Source: Pygmaiobacter massiliensis
GTDB taxonomy: Bacteria; Bacillota; Clostridia; Oscillospirales; Ruminococcaceae
Direction of reading: 5' to 3'
NCBI RefSeq assembly: GCF_900199435.1
Contig: NZ_OAML01000003.1
Location: 1 to 64,000 of the forward strand
DNA: 64,000 nucleotides
Within the stretch, counting starts at the first letter, position 1. The number at the start of each line of letters is the position of its first letter. The position numbers were made by a program, and so were the translations under genes. Below are positions 16,113-24,448 of this stretch, piece after piece. The notes beneath the pieces were generated by a model. The model was not told the DNA's origin. It was given only the letters and a program-made list of their open reading frames with translations, and searched no databases.

Positions 16113-16538
16113 TTATTTGCTGAGGTCGACAACGACAACCTCGGTTTTGCCAGCTTTAGCTGCCTCGAGTACGGCTGCATAAAGTTTTTTAGCGTTTGCG
16201 GAAGAGTTGGTAGCGCCTGCAACAGCAGCAACCTTATCCGGGGAAGAGGTAGCTTTGATGTTTGCCTCAAGCTGAGGAATCCACTCAGAAGCTGCCGGGG
16301 TCATCGGATACTCTTCAGCGCTCTTCTCGCTTTTACGAGCACCGGTCTCGTCGAAGCCATCAAAATCGACATCGGCGATTTTGCCGTCTTTATAGGTTAC
16401 GGTAAGTTTCTCGGTCCAGCCGTGGGATGCTTCTGCTGCTTCAGCAGTGTAGGTGCCGTCAGCAATTTTGCTGCCGCCGCAAGCTACGAGGCTCAGAGCC
16501 AGGACCAATACCAACGCAAGTGCAAATACTTTTTTCAT
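16113..16538 (-). CDS. Lipoprotein with FMN-binding-like domain (PplA/extracellular-electron-transfer type)
   Basis: This 141-residue secreted lipoprotein has a signal ending LSLVAC (Cys20). Its domain runs DGTYTAEAAEA, LTVTYKDGKIADVDFDGFDE and ends AVAGATNSSANAKKLYAAV, the order seen in FMN-binding domains (PF04205) that ApbE flavinylates on a Thr in a (S/D)GATxT-type motif. Here that motif reads AGATNS, with Thr110 kept but flanking residues changed, so covalent flavin is uncertain. The start follows AAGGAGA. It is monocistronic, with strongly biased codons suggesting high expression. Confidence 0.75.
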   Translation of the reverse strand: MKKVFALALVLVLALSLVACGGSKIADGTYTAEAAEASHGWTEKLTVTYKDGKIADVDFDGFDETGARKSEKSAEEYPMTPAASEWIPQLEANIKATSSPDKVAAVAGATNSSANAKKLYAAVLEAAKAGKTEVVVVDLSK

Positions 16539-16619
16539 GTGTGTTGTTTCTCCTTACTTTATCTTTGTTGTTGGGCCGCCCCAAGTTGGGCGATTGTTTA
16601 TATCATACTATATTGCTAG

Positions 16620-16955
16620 GTTTTGCGTCAACCGCCCATGGTTATGAAACTTTTAGGTGTATTATGTGGAACTTAGCTAAAAATATACGATTTTGAGTTT
16701 TTGCAACTCGAAACATGGATTATTATTTCTTCTCTTTTCTCTTTTATGCCTTTTTGTTTCATTGCAAATTCGCTTATTTTATAATTTTTTCCTTCTTTTT
16801 CCTATTCTTTGTTATTTTTTTATTTTTATCGGTTTATTTCCTATTCAATTAAATAAAGCAAATCAAATCCATGATATTACTATCTAATTCTTTCATCTGA
16901 ATTATACGGTTTTCTGCGCTTACTCAAAAATTTTTTCCGCTGATTGCGCAATATA
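16620..16955. other. AT-rich intergenic region without a gene
   Basis: This roughly 340-bp stretch is dominated by T/A runs and pyrimidine-rich plus-strand tracts. The frames across it are low-complexity Phe/Leu/Ile strings with no ribosome site. It presumably holds the lipoprotein promoter near its left end; nothing else is visible. Confidence 0.5.
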
Positions 16956-16957
16956 TC

Positions 16958-17000
16958 ACAAAAATGCCTGCCGCTGTGTTACCAGTTGGCAGGCATTTTC
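16958..17000 (-). terminator. Terminator of prfC
   Basis: AAAATGCCTGCC pairs with GGCAGGCATTTT across a 15-base loop, with a T-rich tail on the minus strand. Confidence 0.82.
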
Positions 17001-17025
17001 AGGTTGTATAATATAGTCTTTGGGT

Positions 17026-18624
17026 TTAGTTTTTGCCAAACTCCGCAAGGCGCAGGCCCTCATTGTGGTCAAGTGCCCAATGCACGCTCCAACTGTTGGT
17101 GAAAAGCAGCAGTTTGTTTCCGTGCATATCCTGTATCTTTTTCGTGTCTGAGTTAAGGGTGAGATGGTTAGGGTTGATGTCCTCATTTTCAATCCAGCGA
17201 ATGTGCTGGTGAGGCATATGCTCCATACGAATATCTACGTTGTACTCGTTTTTCAGTCGGTATTCGAAAACCTCAAACTGCAGCTGGCCAACAACACCAA
17301 CCACAACCTCTTCCATGCCGCCACCGAGGTCACGGAACACCTGAATCGCACCTTCGTTTGCAATCTGCTCGGTGCCTTTGATGAACTGTTTGCGCTTCAT
17401 CGTATCAATCTGGCGTACCAGCGCAAAATGCTCTGGCGCAAAGGTGGGGATGCCCTCAAACCGGAACTTTTCGTTCGGCATGCAAAGGGTGTCGCCAATC
17501 GCAAAAATGCCCGGGTCAAATACGCCGATAATATCACCGGCATAGGCTTCCTCAATCATTTCGCGCTCTGACGCCATAATCTGCTGCGGCTGCGAAAGGC
17601 GAACTTTACGGCCAGCCTGCTGGTGCAGCACTTCCATATTTTTTTCAAACCGGCCGCTGCAAATACGCATAAACGCAATACGGTCACGGTGTGCCTTGTT
17701 CATGTTGGCCTGAATTTTAAAGACGAACGCCGAGAAATTATCACTCATTGGGTCAATTTCACCCTCGTCCGAATGGCGGGCAAGGGGCGGGGTGGTCATC
17801 TTCAAAAATTCCTGCAAAAACGGCTCTACACCAAAGTTGGTCAGCGCACTGCCGAAAAATACGGGCGAAAGTTTCGCATGGCGAATCTCGTTCATGTCGA
17901 AATCATAGCTTGCACCGTCCAGCAGCTCAATATCCTCTGCCAGCTGTGCGTGGTGGTCTGCACCAATCAGCCCGTCCAGCTTCTCGTCGCCCAGCGTTGC
18001 TTTGGTAATTGCCAGTTTGTGCTGGCCGCCCAGGGCACTACCGGTTTCGGTATAGGAGAGAATCTCACGATCGTGGCGGTTGTAAACACCTTTAAACTCT
18101 TTGCCACAGCCGATAGGCCAGTTCATCGGGTAGGTGCGAATGCCCAGTTTCTGCTCGATATCTTCCAGCAAATCAAACGGGTTCATTGCCTCACGGTCCA
18201 TCTTATTGACGAAGGTGAAGATGGGGATATCGCGCATCAAGCAAACCTTAAACAGCTTTTCGGTCTGACGTTCTACGCCCTTTGCAGCATCGATGACCAT
18301 AACGGCTGAGTCTGCCGCCATCAGCGTGCGATAGGTATCTTCCGAGAAATCCTGATGGCCCGGGGTATCGAGGATATTGATGCAAAAGCCGTCATAGTTA
18401 AACTGCATGACCGAGCTGGTGACCGAAATGCCACGCTGCTTTTCGATTTCCATCCAGTCCGACACGGCGGCGCGCTGTGTTTTTTTGCCCTTAACGGTAC
18501 CGGCCAGCTGAATGGCTCCGCCGTACAGCAAGAACTTTTCCGTCAGGGTCGTTTTACCGGCGTCCGGGTGACTGATGATCGCGAACGTGCGGCGCTTTTT
18601 GATTTCTTGTTCGTATTTAGACAC
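17026..18624 (-). CDS. prfC: Peptide chain release factor 3
   Basis: RF3 is a translational GTPase that ejects RF1/RF2 from the ribosome after termination. The GTPase motifs are HPDAGKTTLTE (G1), the RGISVTSS switch region, DTPGHQDF (G3) and NKMD (G4). From GTG 18624, ten bases after TTTGGAGG, the protein is 532 residues, close to the usual 525-530. The longer ATG frame adds a Cys/Trp-rich stretch that lies over the ribosome site. It is transcribed alone and divergently from the sugar locus. Confidence 0.95.
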   Translation of the reverse strand: MSKYEQEIKKRRTFAIISHPDAGKTTLTEKFLLYGGAIQLAGTVKGKKTQRAAVSDWMEIEKQRGISVTSSVMQFNYDGFCINILDTPGHQDFSEDTYRTLMAADSAVMVIDAAKGVERQTEKLFKVCLMRDIPIFTFVNKMDREAMNPFDLLEDIEQKLGIRTYPMNWPIGCGKEFKGVYNRHDREILSYTETGSALGGQHKLAITKATLGDEKLDGLIGADHHAQLAEDIELLDGASYDFDMNEIRHAKLSPVFFGSALTNFGVEPFLQEFLKMTTPPLARHSDEGEIDPMSDNFSAFVFKIQANMNKAHRDRIAFMRICSGRFEKNMEVLHQQAGRKVRLSQPQQIMASEREMIEEAYAGDIIGVFDPGIFAIGDTLCMPNEKFRFEGIPTFAPEHFALVRQIDTMKRKQFIKGTEQIANEGAIQVFRDLGGGMEEVVVGVVGQLQFEVFEYRLKNEYNVDIRMEHMPHQHIRWIENEDINPNHLTLNSDTKKIQDMHGNKLLLFTNSWSVHWALDHNEGLRLAEFGKN

Positions 18625-18867
18625 TTCGGGTATTCCTCCAAACCAAAATAATGGTCGCTTATAGAACCACCAATAAAAGCAGGCGCACCCACTGCAGCAA
18701 AAAATCTGCAAACAAGCTACGCGTTCTGGCGCGCACCCGTGGTTTTATCTGCGGTTTCTTCTTTGTATTATAAAACAGAATTGACACTTTATTGTATCGC
18801 GCGGGCAGAAAATAATCAAGTAGAACCGCCGTTTTACGCATTTTGGAAGAGGTTTTTGAGAGAATTC

Positions 18868-18896
18868 TTGTAAAATAAAAAAAAATCCCTTATGAT
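18868..18896 (+). promoter_or_regulatory. Candidate promoter of the ROK/YesMN operon
   Basis: TTGTAA (18868-18873) and TATGAT (18891-18896) are 17 bases apart in the 430-bp divergent spacer between prfC and the ROK gene. The spacer otherwise shows no gene. The long leader (about 155 bases) may hold regulatory sites. Confidence 0.45.
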
Positions 18897-19056
18897 AAAT
18901 GCAAAACCGCTAGCTGTTTCTGCTTTATCCTTGCACATCAAGGTACATCCTAATCAGAAGCACGGCTTAAAACAACGCACATAAAGCCATACGGCTTTTA
19001 TAAACTAAAACCGGCACGGCGGACAGGCTTCGTTTTCGCCGTACAAGGAGGGTACT

Positions 19057-20046
19057 ATGAGCAAAAAATTAATCGGTGTAGATATCGGCGGCACCAAATG
19101 TGCCGTTTGCCTCGGCGAAGCCGACGGGCAGGGGGTGCAGGTGCTGCAAAAGTGCACGCCGCGCGCCACTGCCGAATATACACCCAATGCAATGATAGAA
19201 GGCCTTATTGCAGATATTCTGGAACTCACCGCCACGCTTTCGGCGCCGGCGGCCGGTATTGGTATCTCCTGCGGCGGGCCGCTGTCGAGCAGGCGGGGAC
19301 TCATCCTCTCGCCGCCCAATTTGCCCGGTTGGGATGAAATTGCAATCGTAGAAAAGTTGCAGCAGGCCACCGGTCTGCCCGCATGGCTCTGTAACGATGC
19401 GAACGCTTGTGCCCTGGCTGAATGGAAGATGGGCGCAGGGCAGGGTGCAGATTCGATGATTTTCATGACCTTTGGCACCGGCCTTGGCGGCGGCCTTATT
19501 TTAAACGGTCGGCTTTATGAGGGTGCCTGCGATATGGCAGGCGAGCTGGGACATATCCGCCTGGCAGAGGACGGCCCTATCGGTTATGGCAAGCGTGGCT
19601 CGTTTGAGGGCTTTTGCAGCGGCGGCGGCATTGCCCGGCTGGGGCAAGAGTACGCCCGCAGTGCGCTGCGCCGCGGGCTGGCACCCGCTTTTTGCAAAAC
19701 CGTAGATGAGTTAAACCGAATTACTGCGGCATCGGTTGGGGCTGCGGCTGCCGTGGGGGACGCAACCGCACTTTCGGTGCTGCGCCATTCCGGCGAGCGG
19801 TTGGGGCAGGGTCTTGCGGTGCTTATCGACCTTTTAAACCCTGAAAAAATTGTCATCGGCAGCATTTTTGCCCGCTGCCATCCGTACCTCTGGCCCGCGG
19901 CTAAGTCGGTGCTGGAGAAGGAATGTCTGCCAGAGGCGTTGGCCGCGTGCCAGGTGTTGCCCGCTGCACTCGGCGACAGCGTAGGCGATATTGCAGCGCT
20001 GATGATTGCTCAATATCACACCGAAAGCGAGGGGACCGCGCAATGA
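19057..20046 (+). CDS. ROK-family sugar kinase lacking the usual zinc-binding cysteines
   Basis: This 329-residue ROK kinase has the phosphate motif VDIGGTK (8-14), the catalytic Asp in CNDANA (Asp114), the second ATP motif FGTGLGGG (139-146) and GELGH (162-166). In most ROK proteins a CxCGxxGCxE zinc site follows that His. Here the region reads IGYGKRGSFE (175-184) with no cysteine, so either zinc is absent or other ligands are used. It would phosphorylate a hexose or amino sugar entering through the downstream importer. The start follows CAAGGAGGG. Its TGA overlaps the next gene's ATG (ATGA), implying translational coupling. Confidence 0.88.
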   Translation: MSKKLIGVDIGGTKCAVCLGEADGQGVQVLQKCTPRATAEYTPNAMIEGLIADILELTATLSAPAAGIGISCGGPLSSRRGLILSPPNLPGWDEIAIVEKLQQATGLPAWLCNDANACALAEWKMGAGQGADSMIFMTFGTGLGGGLILNGRLYEGACDMAGELGHIRLAEDGPIGYGKRGSFEGFCSGGGIARLGQEYARSALRRGLAPAFCKTVDELNRITAASVGAAAAVGDATALSVLRHSGERLGQGLAVLIDLLNPEKIVIGSIFARCHPYLWPAAKSVLEKECLPEALAACQVLPAALGDSVGDIAALMIAQYHTESEGTAQ

Positions 20047-21644
20047 TCAAGGTGCTGATCGCAGATGATGAAGAGAAAGTCTGCCAGCTCATCTGCAATT
20101 TGGTGGATTGGGCTTCTTTTGATATGCAGATTGTTGGCACGGCAGCCAACGGCATCGAAGCACTTGAAAAAGTGCGCAGCCTTGGGCCAGATTTGATGAT
20201 TACCGACATCCGTATGCCCGGTTGTGACGGTCTGGAACTGATTGCCCGTGCCAAAGCAGAAAACGAAGCGCTTGAATTCGTTATCATCAGCGGCTACCGT
20301 CATTTTGAATATGCGCAAACTGCGATTAAATCCGGTGTGGGGGACTACCTGCTCAAGCCAATCAAAAAGGCCGAGCTTTCTGCCACGCTTGAGAAGATGC
20401 GCGCCCGCCACCTGCGCCGTACCGAGCAGATTTCTACCGAAGAACGTCTGCGGCTGCGGTTGCAGAGTGACATTGATAAACTGCGCAGCGGCCTGTTTGC
20501 AGACCTGCTTGCCGAAACCCCGGTACCCCATACGCTCGGCGAGCTTAATCAAGACTACCATTATGCCATGCAGCCCGGGCTTTTTGCCGCATTTATCATC
20601 AAGCTGGACTGCGAGTTCTCGGCTTTTTCTTCTGGCGCACTAAGCTTGCTGGAAGAAAAGACGTCTGCTCTTTTCCGTGAAGCGGCGGGTCCGTTTTGCT
20701 ATGATACCGAAATCTGCTTTCAGGGTTCTCGTGCTTACGGGGTGCTCAACTTTGCTCCAGACCAGCGTGAAGAACTGCGCCGTGCATTAAAAAACGCGCT
20801 GGGCGAACTGACAATGCAGAACAGCTTTCTAGCAGGGGCAACGATTACCATCGGGCTGGGCGATGCGGTAGAAACGCCGGATAAAATCGCCGATTCGTTT
20901 GAATCTGCCGGGCGCGCTGTCGCACAGAGGCTGGTTTCCGGCTGCGGTCAGCTGCTGATTGCACCCCCGCGTGATGAAAATGCTCATCCGCTGCGCGCAC
21001 GCCTTGGTGAGCTGGAACGTGGCCTTGACGCCGGGCTGGAAATTCTTGACCAACAAGCAGTCTTGGATGCACTCGCACAATTTTCAGATAATCTGCTCGC
21101 AGACGGATTTTCCGGCGAAGCGGTGCTGCAAGGCGCCAGGCAAGCCTATGCACTTTATCTGCGCCGGCTCGACCGGCTGGATTTTCACCTGCCGGAGATT
21201 TTGACCGAAGAGCAGTTTTCTGCCCGTGCAGACCTTTGCGGCTCTGCAACGGGACTGTTCCGCTTGCTGCGAGAAACTGCCGCCGCTTCTCTGGATGCAG
21301 TCGCCGCTGAGCGCCGTGCTGCTGATACCCGCCCGATTCGTACCGCAAAGCAATATATCCAGGAACATTTCGCGCAGCCTCTGACGCTGGAGGAAGTGTC
21401 TGGGATTGCCGGGTTCAACCCGTCTTATTTCAGCTCTCTGTTTAAAAAAGAGTGCGGTCAGAACTTTACAGAATACCTTGCAGAAGTACGCATTGCCAAA
21501 GCGAAAGAATTATTGCGCGAAAGCAAGCTTTCGGTTGCTGAAATCTGCGAGGCCGTAGGCTATCTGGATTTAAAATACTTCACCAAAACCTTTAAAAAAT
21601 CGACTGGCATTAAGCCGGGCGAGTTCCGCAAACTTTACTCTTAA
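20043..21644 (+). CDS. YesN-type response regulator (receiver plus AraC DNA-binding domain)
   Basis: The 533-residue regulator has a receiver domain at residues 1-120 (LIADDE; phospho-acceptor Asp55 in MITDIRMPG; Lys in LLKPIKK). A long helical/PAS-like middle follows, then a C-terminal AraC-type double helix-turn-helix (about 425-533: KQYIQEHFAQPLTLEEVS, GFNPSYFSSLFKKE, VGYLDLKYFTKTFKK). Regulators of this type usually control carbohydrate transporters beside them. Its ATG overlaps the ROK stop by four bases, so the two are coupled. Confidence 0.93.
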   Translation: MIKVLIADDEEKVCQLICNLVDWASFDMQIVGTAANGIEALEKVRSLGPDLMITDIRMPGCDGLELIARAKAENEALEFVIISGYRHFEYAQTAIKSGVGDYLLKPIKKAELSATLEKMRARHLRRTEQISTEERLRLRLQSDIDKLRSGLFADLLAETPVPHTLGELNQDYHYAMQPGLFAAFIIKLDCEFSAFSSGALSLLEEKTSALFREAAGPFCYDTEICFQGSRAYGVLNFAPDQREELRRALKNALGELTMQNSFLAGATITIGLGDAVETPDKIADSFESAGRAVAQRLVSGCGQLLIAPPRDENAHPLRARLGELERGLDAGLEILDQQAVLDALAQFSDNLLADGFSGEAVLQGARQAYALYLRRLDRLDFHLPEILTEEQFSARADLCGSATGLFRLLRETAAASLDAVAAERRAADTRPIRTAKQYIQEHFAQPLTLEEVSGIAGFNPSYFSSLFKKECGQNFTEYLAEVRIAKAKELLRESKLSVAEICEAVGYLDLKYFTKTFKKSTGIKPGEFRKLYS

Positions 21645-21709
21645 CCGCAAAAGCTGCCCACATATTGTGTTTTGCCGCGCGATTACCTTGCGGGAAAGGA
21701 GCGCCTTAC

Positions 21710-22747
21710 ATGAAGCCTCAAAAAAAGAATTATCTTTCCACCCGGGCTTTTCGGGTGGTTTTTCTGCTGGAGCTGTTTTCTGTTTTGCTGCTCTATGTCA
21801 TTTGGTTGCTGTTTTCAGCTATGCAGCTTTCGGTCCTGCTGCCGGTGCTTTTTACCTGCCTGTTTGTACTGTTACAGCTCTATCTGTATTTCGGTCTGAT
21901 TGCCCCGTTTTATGAAACCGAGCGCATGCTGCAATTATTCTCGGCAGAATACACCGTTGAGGGTGTTTTTGACCTGCGTTACCCGGTCAGCCCCGAAATG
22001 GACAAGGCCATCGCCCGGCTGGGCAAGTTTTTAAACAATTCGGAATTTTTAAGCGCTACCAAAAAGCAGGCGCAATATCTGGCACTGCAAAACCAAATCA
22101 ACCCCCATTTTCTATATAACACGCTTGAGGGTATTCGCGGCGAAGCCCTTTGCGCGGGGCTTGAAAATGTTGCCGATATGACCGAAGCACTCTCGACCTT
22201 TTTCCGCTATACCATCTCTAACCTTGAGCACCTTGTTACGCTGGAGGATGAGCTTGAAAATATCGAAAACTATTTCTTCATTCAAAAATACCGCTTTGGC
22301 GACCGGCTCGATTTGGTTGTCGAGATGGAAGAAGAGGACAAGCCGGAACTGCTTTGCTGCCAGCTGCCCAAACTGACGCTGCAGCCTATCGTTGAAAATG
22401 CGATTATCCACGGCATTGAGTGCAAAGTGGGCAAGGGGCGTGTGCGCATTAAGGTGGAAGGCACCGAAAAACGCCTGCTCATTACTGTTTCTGACGATGG
22501 CGTGGGAATGGACAACACTTCGCTTGCGGCCCTGAACAAAAAGCTGGGCGGCGGTTCGCTAGACTACATGGCAGACAGCCATCAGCGCAAGGGCGGCATT
22601 GCACTGCCCAATGTTAACAACCGTATTAAGCTGCTGTTTGGCGAAGAGTACGGCCTTTGCATTTACAGCGCAGAGAGCATTGGTACCGACGCGGTGCTCA
22701 CCCTGCCCCGGCTGCGGGCCGGCGCAAAAGACGGGAGCCGTGTATGA
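21710..22747 (+). CDS. YesM-type histidine kinase with minimal extracellular region
   Basis: This 345-residue kinase belongs to the His_kinase/HATPase (LytS/YesM) group. Two membrane helices (about 14-36 and 40-66) are joined by only a few residues, so there is no room for the large extracellular sensor of ordinary YesM proteins. A short linker leads to the phospho-acceptor box NQINPHFLYNTLE (His133), then ATPase motifs including PLVENAI-like QPIVENAIIHG, DDGVGM and GIALPNVNNR. The start at 21710 follows GGGAAAGGAG. Its stop overlaps the next ATG (ATGA at 22744-22747). Lack of a sensor domain suggests input from a partner protein. Confidence 0.9.
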   Translation: MKPQKKNYLSTRAFRVVFLLELFSVLLLYVIWLLFSAMQLSVLLPVLFTCLFVLLQLYLYFGLIAPFYETERMLQLFSAEYTVEGVFDLRYPVSPEMDKAIARLGKFLNNSEFLSATKKQAQYLALQNQINPHFLYNTLEGIRGEALCAGLENVADMTEALSTFFRYTISNLEHLVTLEDELENIENYFFIQKYRFGDRLDLVVEMEEEDKPELLCCQLPKLTLQPIVENAIIHGIECKVGKGRVRIKVEGTEKRLLITVSDDGVGMDNTSLAALNKKLGGGSLDYMADSHQRKGGIALPNVNNRIKLLFGEEYGLCIYSAESIGTDAVLTLPRLRAGAKDGSRV

Positions 22748-24195
22748 AACAGGAAATTTTGCGCATGAGCCATGTCACCCTAATTGATGACGGCATGACC
22801 AAGCTGGACGATTTTAACCTGAATGTTTACGCGGGCGAAATTATGGGCCTGCTTTGCCAAAACGCGCATGGGCGCGATACATTGCTGCGTGTCATCACCC
22901 AAAACGCGCCGATTCATTACGGTTATATCTACTTTCGTGAAACACTGGTAAACAACTACCGGCACAGTGCGGGCGGGCGCAACGCGGTGGCAATTATTGA
23001 ACCGCGCAGCCACCTTGTGCAGGACCTCACCGTTGCTGATAATATTTTTGTGCTGCGACGGGGCTTTAAAAAATATTTCATCAATCCGCACACGCTTGAA
23101 ATGCAGCTACGACAATTTACCGAAGAGCTGCATCTTTCTTTTCATGCAAGCGATCCCGTGTCGCGGCTTTCGCGGTACGAAAGCTGCGTGGTAGAACTGC
23201 TGCGCGCCGTAGTTACCGGCGTAAAACTGATTGTCGTGCGCGATATCAGCACCGCCATCAGTGCAATGGAACTGCAAAAATTCCACCGGTTAATGCGCCA
23301 TTATGCCCGCACCGCAGGCATCGCATTCCTTTACATTTGCAACCATCACGAAGAGGCGTTTACCGTTTGCGAGCGCATCTCGCTGATGCGCAGCGGCCAT
23401 ATTCTGCGGGTGCTGGACCGGCGCGATTTTTCCAACGAGTTGCTGTGGCGGTACTCGCTGGATTTCACTCGCGAATTGCCCCCACCAGGGGACGCCACCG
23501 ACGAAGCCGAAGTATTGCGGCTCTCCGGCGTCTGTTTTGGTGCGTTGCAAGGGCTTTCGCTCTCGGTGCGGCATGGCGAATGCCTGGCGCTGCTCGATAT
23601 GGATAACCGCATTTTTGATGACTTGATTACGGTAATGAACAGCGAAAAATCGCCTGCCGCTGGAGAAATTCTGCTGGACGGCACCTCACTGGCTGCTCAT
23701 AAAACTTGCCCTCCGGTTTCGTTTATTACCGAATATCCTGCAAAAACCATGCTGTTTCATGAGATGAGTTACCTCGATAACCTCTGTTTTGCCGCAGCGC
23801 GCAAAAGCCCCGACCTTTGGCGACGGCATACGCTGCGCGAAAATGTAGCGCAGGAGTATCGTCAGTTTGTCGGGGATTTTGTCTACCTCGAAAATATCGA
23901 CCTGCTGCATACCCGCGACCTCATCGACCTCGTCTATTACAGCGTCCATCTGTATAACCCCCGCATTGTGTTTTGTGTGCAACCGTTTTCGGGCGCCGAT
24001 ATGTACCTGCGGCGACATATTATTGATTTAATTCATCTGTTGCAAAAAAAGGGCATCGCCGTGGTGCTGCTCGCAGTTAACCTTTCAGACTGTCTGCTGG
24101 TGGCTGACCGGCTGTTGCTGGTGGAAAACGGCAGGCTGTGCCGCGAATATTCGCAAAAAGATTTTGCGGAGCTAGCCGATCTGCCGCCTCACTAA
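22744..24195 (+). CDS. Catalytically degenerate dual-ABC protein (RbsA/MglA-like pseudo-ATPase)
   Basis: The 483-residue protein has the two-NBD layout of sugar-importer ATPases but neither site looks functional. In NBD1 the P-loop region reads GLLCQNAHGRDTLL (35-48), with Lys to Arg and Ser to Asp. The signature is LSRYE instead of LSGGQ (142-146), and the residue after the Walker B Asp167 is Ile instead of Glu. In NBD2 (about 256-480) the P-loop position (283-295) has no GxxGxGK pattern, and the Walker B region reads VFCVQPFSGAD without the DE pair. The frame is long, intact and coupled to the kinase gene by an ATGA overlap, so it is probably a real protein with a regulatory or scaffold role. 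A terminator follows. Confidence 0.85.
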   Translation: MKQEILRMSHVTLIDDGMTKLDDFNLNVYAGEIMGLLCQNAHGRDTLLRVITQNAPIHYGYIYFRETLVNNYRHSAGGRNAVAIIEPRSHLVQDLTVADNIFVLRRGFKKYFINPHTLEMQLRQFTEELHLSFHASDPVSRLSRYESCVVELLRAVVTGVKLIVVRDISTAISAMELQKFHRLMRHYARTAGIAFLYICNHHEEAFTVCERISLMRSGHILRVLDRRDFSNELLWRYSLDFTRELPPPGDATDEAEVLRLSGVCFGALQGLSLSVRHGECLALLDMDNRIFDDLITVMNSEKSPAAGEILLDGTSLAAHKTCPPVSFITEYPAKTMLFHEMSYLDNLCFAAARKSPDLWRRHTLRENVAQEYRQFVGDFVYLENIDLLHTRDLIDLVYYSVHLYNPRIVFCVQPFSGADMYLRRHIIDLIHLLQKKGIAVVLLAVNLSDCLLVADRLLLVENGRLCREYSQKDFAELADLPPH

Positions 24196-24250
24196 AAAAC
24201 GCACAGCAACCTTTTCTCCTGTTGCCCTCTTTGGCTTTTCGCATCTTTCT

Positions 24251-24277
24251 CCGGCTGCGCAGGCAGCCGGTTTTTTT
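24251..24277 (+). terminator. Terminator of the ROK/YesMN/pseudo-ABC operon
   Basis: A perfect 8-bp GC stem (CCGGCTGC/GCAGCCGG) with loop GCAG is followed by TTTTTTTAT. It separates the regulatory operon from the transporter operon. Confidence 0.9.
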
Positions 24278-24448
24278 ATGCTCAAAAAGCAAAACGCACA
24301 ATGCGCAAATCATTTTGTTGTGCAACCAGACGATGGGTAAGCGCAACTTCAAAAATTTGTCCCCCCTTAACCAAATTCTGACCCCTGTGCACACCCCTGC
24401 CCAGAATGATATACTGAACCTGCAAAACAAGAAAGGTCGGTGAATCTG

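Noticed and set aside
22744-24195. Reading the pseudo-ABC gene as a decaying pseudogene
   Set aside because: There is no frameshift or internal stop over 483 codons, the start is coupled to the kinase stop, and a terminator closes the operon, so purifying selection on a non-ATPase role is more likely.
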